Assembly: GCA_033980235.1 (NCBI GenBank)
Contig: CM067075.1
Location: 18,798,844-18,862,843 of the forward strand
Length of the DNA: 64,000 nt
Source of the DNA: Diadema setosum
Taxonomy: Eukaryota; Echinodermata; Echinoidea; Diadematoida; Diadematidae
Direction of reading: 5' to 3'
Both the position numbers and the translations under genes were made by a program. Under the pieces are notes generated by a model that made no database searches, was not told the DNA's origin, and saw only the letters and a list, made by a program, of their open reading frames with translations. This document shows positions 1 to 9,965 of the stretch, piece by piece. Numbering within the stretch: position 1 is the stretch's first letter; the number at the start of each line of letters is the position of its first letter.

Positions 1-395
1 GTTTGATAGCATTTTATAATAAAATATTTTATTTTCATTTTTTTTCTTTATACTTACTAATATAATTGCTGCCGCGCCGAAAATTTTGAAAGAAACAGCG
101 AACTGCTCAGTGCTCCGCGCTAAGTTCGTAATGACTGAGGAATTAACACGCTGTCTTTTGTCAAAGCAGAGTGCATTTACTTCTCTGCGGCACAGCCATG
201 GGTACAAAGAAAGATTTCTCCTTCTGTAACACCTCCCTGATCATGGTACATTATGACCTCAGTATCCACCTCTCTATTCAAAGAATTTTACAGGACAGTT
301 AATAAAACATGAACGTACTTTCTGCTGAATGTCCAAACAAATGCATTATACGTTTTCCGTCTTTTCAGGTTTATGGTACATCAGTTATTCTACTT
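1..395. other. unassigned intergenic sequence
   Basis: I see no gene, repeat unit or clear regulatory site in this AT-rich stretch before the first transposable element. Confidence 0.5.
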
Positions 396-1185
396 TTAAC
401 CCTAAAAGGGCCGGGGGGGGGGGGGGCGGAATCCGCCCCCCCCCCCTCGACGTTTCGCGTTATAATTCTGTAACGCGAGAAGGCCTCATCGCGAGGCTTC
501 TTGACTTTCTTCGTTCAAGTCTCGCGCAACTTTTGAGACCAAATTTGCAACGTCCGCGCATACTTTTGCGAAGCCACGCCCATTTTTGTAACGGAATGTC
601 GCTCCAAAACGGGCACAATTTTGTGATTTTGTGTACATTTCCTATGGAAAACAGTGCTCTGTCATGAAAGGCATAAAAACCTGATTATTTTTACAATTAA
701 TCACTTTCATTGATTAATTTTGTGCTAATTATGGTAGAAAAGTGGTCAGTGACAATTTCCAATGAAAAAACAAAGAAAAAACAAAAGTTGAAAAACAAAG
801 AAATACATAAGAAATTCTGAAAACAATAAAATACATAAGAATTGAAATGAGTTTTGGAGGTTTTTGTGATGTGCAATTGTTAATTACAATGCTAAAACAG
901 ATTTACAGATCAAAAATTAGACTCTCAATGCTTTTAATTAAGCTAAAATATCACCTTGAGCTTAATTTGCATAATTAATTAATTAGAATTAGAAATTGAT
1001 TGTTTCAAAAAATCTTATAACACAATCTTGTAGATTATGACGCGGGTCTCACGCATGCAAAATTTCATCGCGATCGCACCACCGATGGCCGAGATCTCGG
1101 GGGGGGGGGGGGGGGGCGGAATCCGCCCCCCCCCCCCTTCCCCGGTCTGAGCATAGCCAAAAAAGCCCGGCCCCTTTAGGGTTAA
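396..1185. mobile_element. piggyBac-like non-autonomous element (MITE), copy 1
   Basis: A 782-bp element (400-1181) lies between two TTAA tetranucleotides (396-399 and 1182-1185). Its ends are inverted repeats: CCCTAAAAGGGCCGGG on the left and CCCTAAAGGGGCCGGG read inward from the right, 15 of 16 matching. Each end is followed by a GC-only palindrome, a run of G, then GGCGGAATCCGCC, then a run of C (about 413-446 and 1099-1137). The interior is AT-rich and has no transposase; the 112-codon ORF across the left end looks accidental. TTAA duplications with CCC-starting ends are typical of the piggyBac superfamily, so that assignment is an inference from the ends alone. A second copy lies at 40841-41627. 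Confidence 0.8.
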
Positions 1186-1584
1186 AGGCGCATAGTCCTG
1201 GTAGTGTAGAGGGCGCTGTTGATGATACTGCCGATCACAACTGTAAGTATTGATACGAAGCTGTCATCAAGAGTAAAGCGCGTAGGTGTTGCTAAGTAAC
1301 GTTGCCTTCGTTGTCTTCTTTGCGCATCGCGCAGTCTGTTGTAATGCCAGGGCGCGTGCATGTGCTTCTTATGACATCACAAAAGAAGTTTGCTAAAGCT
1401 GTCATTCTCCTCAGCCGAATCATTAGCCGAACTGTGATCCGACCACTGACTACAGTGGATCGGACTTCTTCGGACTCGGGGAAGTGCGTGCGGGCCACAG
1501 CGTAAGCGCCAAAGAGGAGTCGATAGCATAGTTCTCTATAGGAAACTTGCGCCGTGCGCCCGCGTACGCATTTGACTAAAACAC
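1186..1584. other. unassigned sequence
   Basis: GC content is somewhat higher than the surroundings. Two mutually antisense ORFs of about 67 codons (1292-1505) look like chance frames. No recognisable gene. Confidence 0.4.
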
Positions 1585-1827
1585 CGGGACCATAATTTCA
1601 AAAATGCCCAAGATAAACAAATCAGTCTCGATTGTTTCAAGAAACATTGGCATTATCAATCACGTTAAACGGATTCTCCCCAAGTCAGTGCTTCTTATGT
1701 TATATTCAACTCTTACTCTACCTTACCTTAATTATGGCGTAATGGCATGGGGAAATGCAGTACAAACAAAAATGGACAGAGTACTTCTCTTGCAGAAAAG
1801 AGCGATGCGATTGATACGCAATACATG
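1585..1827 (+). pseudogene. non-LTR retrotransposon RT C-terminal region, piece 1 of 3
   Basis: The open frame from 1604 encodes a stretch typical of the end of non-LTR reverse transcriptases, with PYLNYGVMAWGNAV followed by LLLQKRAMRLI, the thumb-like region downstream of the catalytic palm. It is 5'-truncated and stops where the inverted-repeat element at 1828 begins. The reading resumes at 9075-9313 (RLQLGCF, PAAFKEIF) and again at 13979 (TGPKLWNSF), so one old RT copy has been cut by later insertions. Frameshifts are present, so it is dead. The clade (CR1, L2 or a relative) is not resolved. Confidence 0.75.
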
Positions 1828-2065
1828 TAGTCCATGGGCCAGGCCAGATATTGGTACCACCTGAGGTGGCAAAACGTTTTTGGTTTCATTTTGTTTGTCG
1901 GCCATAGATATGCTTATCAAGCTATGATAGCATTTCCAAATGAGTAGCTTAGTCATAATAAATGAATTTGTAACCAATTTGGTCTCGTTGTTATATCCCT
2001 ATACTTCTGAACCGAGACTAACCGCTATACAAAGAAGAGCACTGTCTTTATGTTTACAGGTGTTC
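1828..2065 (+). mobile_element. long inverted-repeat element, left part (interrupted)
   Basis: Starts TAGTCCATGGGCC and matches the left arm of the complete copy at 43429-44518 up to ACAGGTGTTCTG. The rest of the same element continues at 8001-8824. The 5.9-kb retrotransposon between them inserted here. The two parts total about 1.06 kb, in line with 1.09 kb for the complete copy. TA flanks both outer ends, as for Tc1/mariner-type insertion. No transposase is encoded. Confidence 0.8.
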
Positions 2066-2570
2066 TGTTGTTGTTGTTGTTGTTGTTGTTTTGTGTTTAG
2101 TGGCGTTTTCCATTCTCTTTAGAATATTTACGCCAAACACTTATCTATAAATTTCTTTTCCTTTTATCATTTTTTTTTTTCAAAAAGAATATTGTAATGA
2201 GTATCCTTGGTCAGCTGTCGGTACGTCTATTTGCCTGCTTAAAATATCATATCTTCTGGCCAATCCGGCTCATTGTCTCGAGCAGACTTCTCAGCCGTTA
2301 AAACGGCCTAGGCCCCTCCGATATGCAGGCAGTAGAGTCCGATGCTTACCAGCACAGGAACCTCAATTGGTCCGATACAGAGCCAAACAAAACAAACAAG
2401 CAATATTAATAAATTACAAATGTGATAATAATCACATATACATTCTTTAATAAAGTAAGCAATCTCTGGGCTGTGGTGCGCATGAAAAGCCTCTAAGTGA
2501 TCTTCAGGGTACCTCGAGGCAGAGTTAGTGCAAACTATGTACACTCATAACATGCATGAAAGTTTATCTA

Positions 2571-5500
2571 TCAGAAAAATCGTTGTGATCTTTTAACATA
2601 TAACACGAGAGCTTTTTGGTATACTGGGTTAGTTGAAATTAGTAGGCTTTGAATGCTGTTCTCATGAATTTTTGTTTCAACTAACATCATAGCTCTGGGT
2701 ATAATATATCTGGGGCAGCACATAAGAAAATGATCAACTGTTTCTGGGACGTTACAATATTCACACATACCCGACACATGTTGGTTTATATGAAACAAAT
2801 TGTCATTTAAACCTAAGTTCCCCATCCTAAGGCGATGTAGGATTGTCTCAGCTCGTCTGTCATTCAAGGTGCATAAATAGGTCTGAGAAACATTTCGTTG
2901 AACATATTTCAGGGGGGAGTTTGTCTCCTCCCATTTAATTTGCCATTTTGTCATATAACACCTTTTCAGTTTTTTATTAAATTCATATTTATTCAACTTG
3001 TTATTCACTTGTATGAAAACATTTTGTAAAGCCTTTTTTGCTGCTTTATCTGCCACTTCATTTCCTGTTAATCCACAGTGTCCAGGAATCCATTCCAAAC
3101 TCACTAATATTCCCTTAAAGTGTAGATTAGTACAGAAACTTAGAATTTCTGTAACAAAACTTTCTTCTCTTTGAGATCGAATGGCTTCAAGGGCACTGAG
3201 TGAGTCACTAAAAATAACTACTCCTGTTTGAAGTGGTGGTAGTTGATCAATCCAATACAAAGCTAACGTGATAGCCGCCAATTCGGCTCTATAAACAGAT
3301 GTTTGGTTCTGCATTCTTTTACTCTGAACACATTTATACTCTGGCACATAAAATGAAGAGGCTACCTTGCCTTCGAGTGACTTGGAGCCATCTGTATATA
3401 CATGTAAATAGTTTTGCCATTTGTTATGCATCACTTCTAAGGAGGCCTGTTTTTGGAAGGCTGTGTTGTCAGTCTTTGACACACACTCTTTTAATTGTGT
3501 CGATACACACGGAGGCTTCCACATCCAGAAAGGCACGTTGGGAGGTTTTACACACAATTCAACATGAAATGGGTCTAAAAATTCAAGTGAGTTTAGAGTC
3601 CTTTGTCCGAAAGGTTCTTTTGAAGCAGTGTTTTTACAAAATTCAAATTGCCAACAATTCTTAAGCCCTTCTTTCATAGGATGATTGGGAGTACTCTCAA
3701 TACGTGCTTTCAGTCTAGCCGAGAGCATCTCTCGACGTAACTCTAGGGGCATTTCTCCGAATTCCACTTGGAGGGTTCTTAGGGCTGTCCCTTTTTTTGC
3801 GTTTGCACAAATAGTTAAAGCCTGATATTGTATGGAGTTTAAAACATTCTTGACACTCATAGTAGCAGAATCATAAGCCTCACAAGCATAATCTATTATG
3901 GAGCGTATTAAAGATCTGTATACGCCTAACAATTCTTGTATGCTTTGACAAAATTTTGTATGAGCTAAAACTTTCAGTATATTCAACCTTTTCTTACATC
4001 GCAGAACTACGTCTTGCAAGTGTGGTCTCCAAGTCATCCTCCTATCAAATATCACTCCTAAATATCTATACTGAGGAGCAAATTTCAGCTCATTTTTCTC
4101 CAACAATAGATGAACGCGCTCATCTTTGTTTCCACGAGAGAAAAGAACAGAAGTGGTCTTCAACGGTGATATTTTCAGTCCCCGTGAAGTGAACCATTCA
4201 TTCAAAACGTCTAAGTATGTTTGAATTTGAACAGTCATTTCTCTAATATCATTTCCTGATGTCCAGATAACGCAATCATCTGCATATAACAAATTATAAA
4301 CATTATTCGTTCTGCTTACAGGTACATCAGAAATCATTAGATTAAACAATATAGGGCTCAAAATACTGCCCTGCGGGAGACCGTTTTCCATATGAAAAAT
4401 ATCAGATTTCTCGTTTCCTATTTTGACCTGGCAAGTGCGATATGATAGAAAGTTCTTTATAAACTGTAAAATATTTCCTCCTAAACCCAAATGACTGAGT
4501 TTTACTATGAGTCCTTTTGTCCAGAGCGTATCATACGCCTTCTCCAGGTCAATGAACACTGCTAGAGACTTCACACCAGTTTCTAAATTCTTCATTATTT
4601 CATTTTCCAAATGTACGATATTATCAAGAGTGCAACGGCCTTTTCTAAAGCCATGTTGAAAATTTGCGAGCAGATCGTGTTTTTCTATGAAATATTGCAA
4701 TCTGTTTTTCACCAGCGTTTCCATTATTTTCATGAAACATGATGTCAACGCTATTGGGCGGTAAGAGCACAAATGGTGTGGGTCCTTACCCTGCTTGAGG
4801 AGAGGAATCAAAATCGAGTGTTTGCATGCTTCTGGAATATCTCCAGTATCCCATATTTGGTTGTACAATTTCAGTAATATCTCCTTTTTTGACTCTGGTA
4901 AATGTTTATACACTTCATATCCTATCTTATCTTCTCCCGGTGCTGAAGCCTTTTTATCTTGCAGAACTCTTTCCAATTCACTCATCACAAAAGGCTCGTT
5001 TAAGGCCAGTTGCAAGCCTTCCTTCTCCTGAACCTGGATCGCATCAAATTCTTCCTCTATCTCTTTATAAATTTTACTTTCTGTATTCCCTTTCCCTGTA
5101 TGCTTCAAATATCTAACAAATTCATTTGCTTTGTCTTTATCATCAACAATAATACGTTCACCTACATATAACACAGACATGCTATGGGTTTTATTCCGAG
5201 GAATACCGTTCATACTCTTAATGAATTTCCACAACGCCGAAACAGACGTGGATCGACTCAGACTTGCACAAAATGCTTGCCAAAATCTGGTTCTTGCCTG
5301 CCGTATCGTTCGCTGCGTTTCTGCTTTCTTCTTTTTGTACCTGTACAAATTTTCCTCAGACCAACACCTAGAGAGTCTATTTTTCAATCTATTCCTTTCT
5401 TTAATTTTCAAAGAACATTCTTTTGTCCACCAAGGCTGTGACTTTTGGTGTCTATTTTTTTTTCTTTTAACTCCAACTGTATCTTCAAGTACCTCTGTAA

Positions 5501-6350
5501 TGTGTGACATAAACATCTCATAAAACATTTTAGTATCCACATTAAGATTATCTATATTCATAACATTCTCACACAATTGAGCAAATTTTTGCCAATCCAT
5601 ATTTTTTAGATTCCAACCATTGCTTTCATTACTCATTTCTCGGAGGAGAGACTTTCCTCCCACACACAACTCAATACAAACAGGAAAATGATCGCTGCCT
5701 AGTTTGTCTGGCTTAACATTCCAAGTGCACTTACTTGCTAACTGAGATGAAATCAGAGACAGATCCAAACAAGATATTTTTCCTGAATGGGGGTCAAGTC
5801 TCGTGCCAGATCCGTCATTTAATATGACTAGATCATTTTGTAAAACAAATTCCTCAATCAATTTACCATTTCTATCCAGTTTATCACTACCCCAAAGGGG
5901 GTTATGAGAATTAAAATCACCTACAATCAATAATTTTGCAGGATCTTTAGCTTTACTTATAAATAAATCTACAGCCTCACAGCGTATCTCTCTGCAAGGG
6001 TTATAATAATTAACTACTGTGAAGAAAAACTTACCCCAAAAAATATCAATCACTTGCAATTCAACTTCAGACTCGCCGCCTTTATAATCGTAATATACAG
6101 AGTCATGTACATAGAAACAACACCCTCCTCTACTTTGTGTTGTTCTATTTTTAAACAAACAAGTATAATTTGGAATCTGCAAAACATTATCACTGTTAAA
6201 CCAAGTCTCCTGTACACATATCAAATGTACAATATCAGATTTATTTGTACTTAAAAATTGTATCAATTCTTGTCCGTGTCCACTCATTCCCTGAGCATTC
6301 CATTGGAGAACGAGGAAGACCGACATAAAACTAACAAGTTTCCCCAACAT
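2571..6350 (-). CDS. retrotransposon ORF2: endonuclease, reverse transcriptase, RNase H
   Basis: An intact 1259-residue polyprotein for target-primed reverse transcription. Residues 1-230 are an apurinic-type endonuclease with ICVQETW near 47, VGDFNSH near 141 and GSDH near 220. The RT spans roughly 480-780, with FRKGRCTLDN, FIDLEKAYDTLW near 600, GLPQGSILSPILF and catalytic YADD near 690. RNase H follows at about 980-1110, with YTDGSKS, YRAELAAI, FSDSLSALEAI and a GHCGLTGNEVADKAAKK block, so all its acidic residues appear present. A Cys/His cluster near 1200 (CEYC, then HFLMCC) is usual at the C terminus of such proteins. The start ATG overlaps the ORF1 stop in TGATG, so translation probably depends on termination and re-initiation. 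The product would nick target DNA and copy its own RNA there. Confidence 0.93.
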   Translation of the reverse strand: MLGKLVSFMSVFLVLQWNAQGMSGHGQELIQFLSTNKSDIVHLICVQETWFNSDNVLQIPNYTCLFKNRTTQSRGGCCFYVHDSVYYDYKGGESEVELQVIDIFWGKFFFTVVNYYNPCREIRCEAVDLFISKAKDPAKLLIVGDFNSHNPLWGSDKLDRNGKLIEEFVLQNDLVILNDGSGTRLDPHSGKISCLDLSLISSQLASKCTWNVKPDKLGSDHFPVCIELCVGGKSLLREMSNESNGWNLKNMDWQKFAQLCENVMNIDNLNVDTKMFYEMFMSHITEVLEDTVGVKRKKNRHQKSQPWWTKECSLKIKERNRLKNRLSRCWSEENLYRYKKKKAETQRTIRQARTRFWQAFCASLSRSTSVSALWKFIKSMNGIPRNKTHSMSVLYVGERIIVDDKDKANEFVRYLKHTGKGNTESKIYKEIEEEFDAIQVQEKEGLQLALNEPFVMSELERVLQDKKASAPGEDKIGYEVYKHLPESKKEILLKLYNQIWDTGDIPEACKHSILIPLLKQGKDPHHLCSYRPIALTSCFMKIMETLVKNRLQYFIEKHDLLANFQHGFRKGRCTLDNIVHLENEIMKNLETGVKSLAVFIDLEKAYDTLWTKGLIVKLSHLGLGGNILQFIKNFLSYRTCQVKIGNEKSDIFHMENGLPQGSILSPILFNLMISDVPVSRTNNVYNLLYADDCVIWTSGNDIREMTVQIQTYLDVLNEWFTSRGLKISPLKTTSVLFSRGNKDERVHLLLEKNELKFAPQYRYLGVIFDRRMTWRPHLQDVVLRCKKRLNILKVLAHTKFCQSIQELLGVYRSLIRSIIDYACEAYDSATMSVKNVLNSIQYQALTICANAKKGTALRTLQVEFGEMPLELRREMLSARLKARIESTPNHPMKEGLKNCWQFEFCKNTASKEPFGQRTLNSLEFLDPFHVELCVKPPNVPFWMWKPPCVSTQLKECVSKTDNTAFQKQASLEVMHNKWQNYLHVYTDGSKSLEGKVASSFYVPEYKCVQSKRMQNQTSVYRAELAAITLALYWIDQLPPLQTGVVIFSDSLSALEAIRSQREESFVTEILSFCTNLHFKGILVSLEWIPGHCGLTGNEVADKAAKKALQNVFIQVNNKLNKYEFNKKLKRCYMTKWQIKWEETNSPLKYVQRNVSQTYLCTLNDRRAETILHRLRMGNLGLNDNLFHINQHVSGMCEYCNVPETVDHFLMCCPRYIIPRAMMLVETKIHENSIQSLLISTNPVYQKALVLYVKRSQRFF

Positions 6351-6352
6351 CA
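6348..6352 (-). promoter_or_regulatory. overlapping stop/start TGATG coupling ORF1 to ORF2
   Basis: On the minus strand the sequence TGATG contains the ORF1 stop (TGA, 6352-6350) and the ORF2 start (ATG, 6350-6348). In other non-LTR elements such overlaps (for example TAATG) support re-initiation after termination. Function here is inferred from the arrangement. Confidence 0.7.
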
Positions 6353-7798
6353 GCTGTCTTGTCCAAGAAGTTTACCGGCTGCTGCATTTATCAGGAGGCG
6401 AATTTCATCCTCTGATTTGTCTTTCATGAGATTCATGATCAAAATAACAATGAAGTTGATGAGCTCATTGTCTGTAGCCTGAGCTACAAAGTTTACACCT
6501 AACCTGTTTTTGGCAGGTCCCTCTCTTTCTTGGGGTAGCTTTTGCATGTTTTGCTGGGGCTGAGCTTGGTTTTTGCCTTGGTTGGGAATCAACGAAAAGG
6601 ACCGTGTAGCTTTTGATGGGGGGTTGTTCACTTCAGCTGAATGTGGGTTATGACTCACGGGTTGGCTTGCCCGAGGGGTACCCTGCTTCATTTCTTCAGG
6701 GCTCTCTTTAGTTTCTTTCACTGCAGGCTGAGGTATGGGTCGTGTCTCTACTGCAACATTCGGCCTTTGCTCATGTTCTTGCCATTTGCGAGTGGCCTGT
6801 GCGTAGGTTAAGTTGTTCATTACTTTCAATTTTTGTATCTCTTTAGCCTTTTTCACCTCTCGGCATCCGCTGTATGCAGCCGAGTGGTTTTCTCCGCAAT
6901 TAATGCATTTTGGAGTGTCTTTCTGAGGACATTCCTCAAAGGTATGCGGGTCGCCGCATCTCACACATCTTTGTTTAGCCTTACAATTTGCAACTGCGTG
7001 CCCAAACCTTTGACAATGGAAGCACCTGAGTACAGGGGGTATGTATTGTTTGACCTGAAATTTCTGGAAGTACAAATCAATGTCTTGGGGTAATGTGGTT
7101 GCTTCAAAAAATAGTATGACACTGCGTGTCGGGGTGAGCTTCATTTGCTCGTTTCCTGAGTTGTTTTGATTTTTCTTTTGTTCCTTTCTCATTATTCTTT
7201 TCACATGAGACACCTTTTGCTTTTTCAATTCCATCTGAATTTCTGTCTCAGACATTTCCGTGGGGATCCCAGATATTACTCCTTTAATGGTGTACATCTG
7301 ATCTTGCACCTTTACTGGTATTGTACCAATAGATTGCAGTTCCATCAGTTTTCTGTACTGTTTCTCGTTTCTACATTTCACCATAATGCCATTTCGCGTA
7401 GACTTAACAAACTCTGGTGGGGATCCACAGCAAGTATGGATGGCTTTGGCTACTGTAGCCAAGCTTGTGTTTTTTAGGGACCTTTTCTTGTCTATTGGAC
7501 ATATGTACAATCTCAGATCAGGTGGTTTAGATCGGGGGGTACCAAACTTTTCATTACCATTCATAGATTTATCATGATGGTCATCCTCCGAAGAGGAGTC
7601 TACTCTTGTCGCAAGGTCCTCAACATCAACACTTCCTTCGCGTATTTTCCTCTTTTTCCGACGGACTTGTCTATCAGACACAACAGTTTGAAATTCGTCA
7701 TCAGGTGTCGCAGTACCCACTTCCGAATCCATAAATGGATCCGGGGGGTTTGCGGCGGCCATATTGGCGCTACTCAATAGAAAGGGCGGGAGATTCAA
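6350..7798 (-). CDS. retrotransposon ORF1: zinc-knuckle Gag-like RNA-binding protein
   Basis: An intact 482-residue ORF1. The N-terminal third is charged, with an early KRKIREG-type basic patch. The middle (about 95-230) looks like the RNA-recognition fold of Jockey/I-type ORF1 proteins. Three zinc knuckles follow at roughly 258-313: CFHCQRFGHAVANC, CVRCGDPHTFEEC and CINCGENHSAAYSGC. The C-terminal part is rich in Gln, Pro and Asn and is probably disordered. The protein should bind the element's RNA in a ribonucleoprotein with ORF2. The stop codon TGA shares its last base with the ATG of ORF2. Confidence 0.9.
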   Translation of the reverse strand: MNLPPFLLSSANMAAANPPDPFMDSEVGTATPDDEFQTVVSDRQVRRKKRKIREGSVDVEDLATRVDSSSEDDHHDKSMNGNEKFGTPRSKPPDLRLYICPIDKKRSLKNTSLATVAKAIHTCCGSPPEFVKSTRNGIMVKCRNEKQYRKLMELQSIGTIPVKVQDQMYTIKGVISGIPTEMSETEIQMELKKQKVSHVKRIMRKEQKKNQNNSGNEQMKLTPTRSVILFFEATTLPQDIDLYFQKFQVKQYIPPVLRCFHCQRFGHAVANCKAKQRCVRCGDPHTFEECPQKDTPKCINCGENHSAAYSGCREVKKAKEIQKLKVMNNLTYAQATRKWQEHEQRPNVAVETRPIPQPAVKETKESPEEMKQGTPRASQPVSHNPHSAEVNNPPSKATRSFSLIPNQGKNQAQPQQNMQKLPQEREGPAKNRLGVNFVAQATDNELINFIVILIMNLMKDKSEDEIRLLINAAAGKLLGQDS

Positions 7799-8000
7799 AA
7801 TCTATGTGTAAATCTATACTATAGCTCTAATAGGTCTATACTAGAATCGTTAGTTGTGCAAAATGGGGTGCAAATGAAGCCCAGAATGATTGCTTACCTC
7901 TGAGTGATTCTATCCACAGTCATGAATCCATTTAGCCACAAAAATGGAAAAACAACGAGAGACCAACAACCAGCAACCAGCAACCAGATCAACCAGATCA

Positions 8001-8824
8001 ATGTAAATGCGGTGCGCTTAGTCTTTATTCAAGGCAGCGAAGGGAATATCCAAAGGTTATGATGTCCACAGCGCTTAGTCTTTGTTCAAGACGGCGAAGG
8101 GAATATCCAAAGCTTATAATACAGTGTATATCCCTTTATCTAAAAACAACAACGAAAAAAAAGTAATTCCTCGTGAATTTTACCGTATTTTTCAATTATT
8201 AATCACTTTCCGGTGAAAACGCTACGGTGAAAACACTAATACCACGCCAATGTCGCTTTATTTCCATCCAACAATGAGAAATAATGCAAAAACAATGTAC
8301 CAGTACACTACAATACATTAAAATGAATAATATTGTAAATGAACAGAGTGATTTTTGTTTAAAACTGATGTTTGTTGAGAGGGTAGTATAAAAACAGTAT
8401 AGATAATCCCTTTTATTAGGAACTTTAGATATGATAACGGTACATTGTTCTAGATAAAGACTATGCGCACCGCGTGACAGCTGTGGATATCATAACCCTT
8501 TGGATATTCCCTTCGCTGCCTTGAATAAAGACTAAGCGCACCGCGTTTACAGTAGAACACCTGTGGACATGCAGAAGACAGGGCTCTTGTTGTTGCTCTT
8601 CTTTGTATAGCGGTTAGTTTCGATTCAGAAGTATAGGGGTATTAAAACGAGACCAAATTGGTTAAAAACTCATTTATTATGACTAAGCTACTCATTTGGA
8701 AATGCTATCATAGCTTGATATAAGCATATCTTCATCATGCCCGACAAACAAAATGACACCAAAAAGGTTTTGCCACCTCAGGTGGTACCAATAACCTATT
8801 TTTCGGGTCTTGGCCCATGGACTA
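8001..8824 (+). mobile_element. long inverted-repeat element, right part (interrupted)
   Basis: Continuation of the element that starts at 1828. It carries the inner left arm (GCGGTGCGCTTAGTC and AAGGGAATATCCAAAG repeats), the centre and the full right arm ending GGCCCATGGACTA. It matches the complete copy at 43429-44518 throughout. Confidence 0.8.
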
Positions 8825-8838
8825 ATGTACCGCATATA

Positions 8839-9072
8839 CTATACGCCGAATATTTCGCGGGGTTTTTATTTTCGCGAATTTCGCGAGTCAGCTGCTATTC
8901 GCGAAATCAAAAACACGCGAAAATATTGACTCTAATGCCAATGTGAATGTGACGTACGCGTATAAATTTCTCCGTTCAGTACAAGACTCCTCGATCGCGA
9001 ATTTAACCACTCGCGAAATTGTCGTGAAGTCCAGATTCGCGAAAATTTAGACTCGCGAAATATATGGCGTAT
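8839..9072. mobile_element. CGCGAA-rich palindromic miniature element
   Basis: About 235 bp with inverted ends: TATACGCCGAATATTTCGCG on the left and TATACGCCATATATTTCGCG read inward from the right. Further TTCGCGAA-type motifs are arranged symmetrically inside. No coding capacity. It lies within the broken RT copy, between the inverted-repeat element and RT piece 2. Confidence 0.7.
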
Positions 9073-9074
9073 AC

Positions 9075-9313
9075 AGATCACACGTCACTGATGTCTTGTT
9101 TAAAGAAAAACGCATTCTTAAGATTACTGATTCATATCGTCTTCAGCTGGGTTGTTTTAATATGTACAATGTAGAAAAAAAAAAAAACGCTACCCCTGCT
9201 GCATTTAAGGAAATTTTTCGAAAAAATAATGTTATACATAATACACAAGGCATGCGAATGACTTTTTCTGCGGAGTGGGTTGAACGGAGTCATTTCAATG
9301 AAAGATTGAAATG
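9075..9313 (+). pseudogene. non-LTR retrotransposon RT C-terminal region, piece 2 of 3
   Basis: A frame from 9096 reads KITDSYRLQLGCF and later PAAFKEIFRKNN, typical of the C-terminal part of CR1/L2-type RTs. It is frameshifted. It continues piece 1 and stops at ATTGAAATG (9305-9313), the left copy of the target duplication of the element inserted at 9314. Confidence 0.65.
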
Positions 9314-9965
9314 AGGCTACTATGGAGGTATGAAACGTCTTAAGCTTCTCTGCAAAGAAAAATGTCGGCACTTCATGGAAACTACGACCTAAATATGTGA
9401 TAAATAAATATTTTGCCTGGGAAGAACAAAATGTGAACTCATGAAGAACTTAGTGTTGGAAATAACGTGAAGCTTGCGACCTTTTTGTGAAGGACGGCAA
9501 CATGAATGAATGTGCCATCGTCTACGAGGAGTCCTGCTAGTCCCACATGCACTTTCAACGGTTCCAAGAAAGCAGTGACTTTGTGAGTATAATATACTCC
9601 ATGTGAGACTCTGACATTGGTGTTACGACTTCATTGCAACATCAGCCTTTTGCTTCTATTTCTGAGACTGTCATAATTTGCAACCTCATACCGGAATTTA
9701 TGCTATACGCTCATACTTTATTTGCAACTTTGCTGTACCCCAAGTATCTGGTCACTTTGGAAACTGATGCTCCTTTTGTATAATGCCGACCCCGGAAGAC
9801 AAGTTTCCTGAATAATATTACACATTCAGCAGTTGTTTCAGTATTTGGTGCGTGATCAATTTGAAAATTCAATTTCAGTTAACACTGAGGTGTAACTGTT
9901 TATCCTGTACTGTTTCTCAAAGTTCTGTATTTGCATCAATTACATTCGGGAACTCCATTTCCAAA

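Larger units (their letters stand above)
2066..8000 (-). mobile_element. full-length I-like non-LTR retrotransposon
   Basis: A minus-strand element of about 5.93 kb. From its 5' end (8000): a leader of about 200 bp that opens with tandem CTGGTTG-type repeats, ORF1 (7798-6350), ORF2 (6350-2571), a 3' region of about 500 bp, and a (CAA)n tail, seen on the plus strand as (TTG)n at 2066-2092. Both ORFs are uninterrupted. APE-type endonuclease, RT and RNase H in ORF2, with a zinc-knuckle ORF1, is the layout of the I group (I, Nimb and relatives). The element sits inside an older inverted-repeat element, which fixes its boundaries; a target duplication is not clear. Intact ORFs suggest recent activity. 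Confidence 0.85.

Noticed and set aside
329..667. 112-codon ORF with poly-Gly/Pro
   Set aside because: It runs through the poly-G/C hairpin of the TTAA element and into its interior.
1292..1505. Two overlapping antisense ORFs of 67-68 codons
   Set aside because: Mirror-image open frames in a short GC-rich stretch, with no family features.
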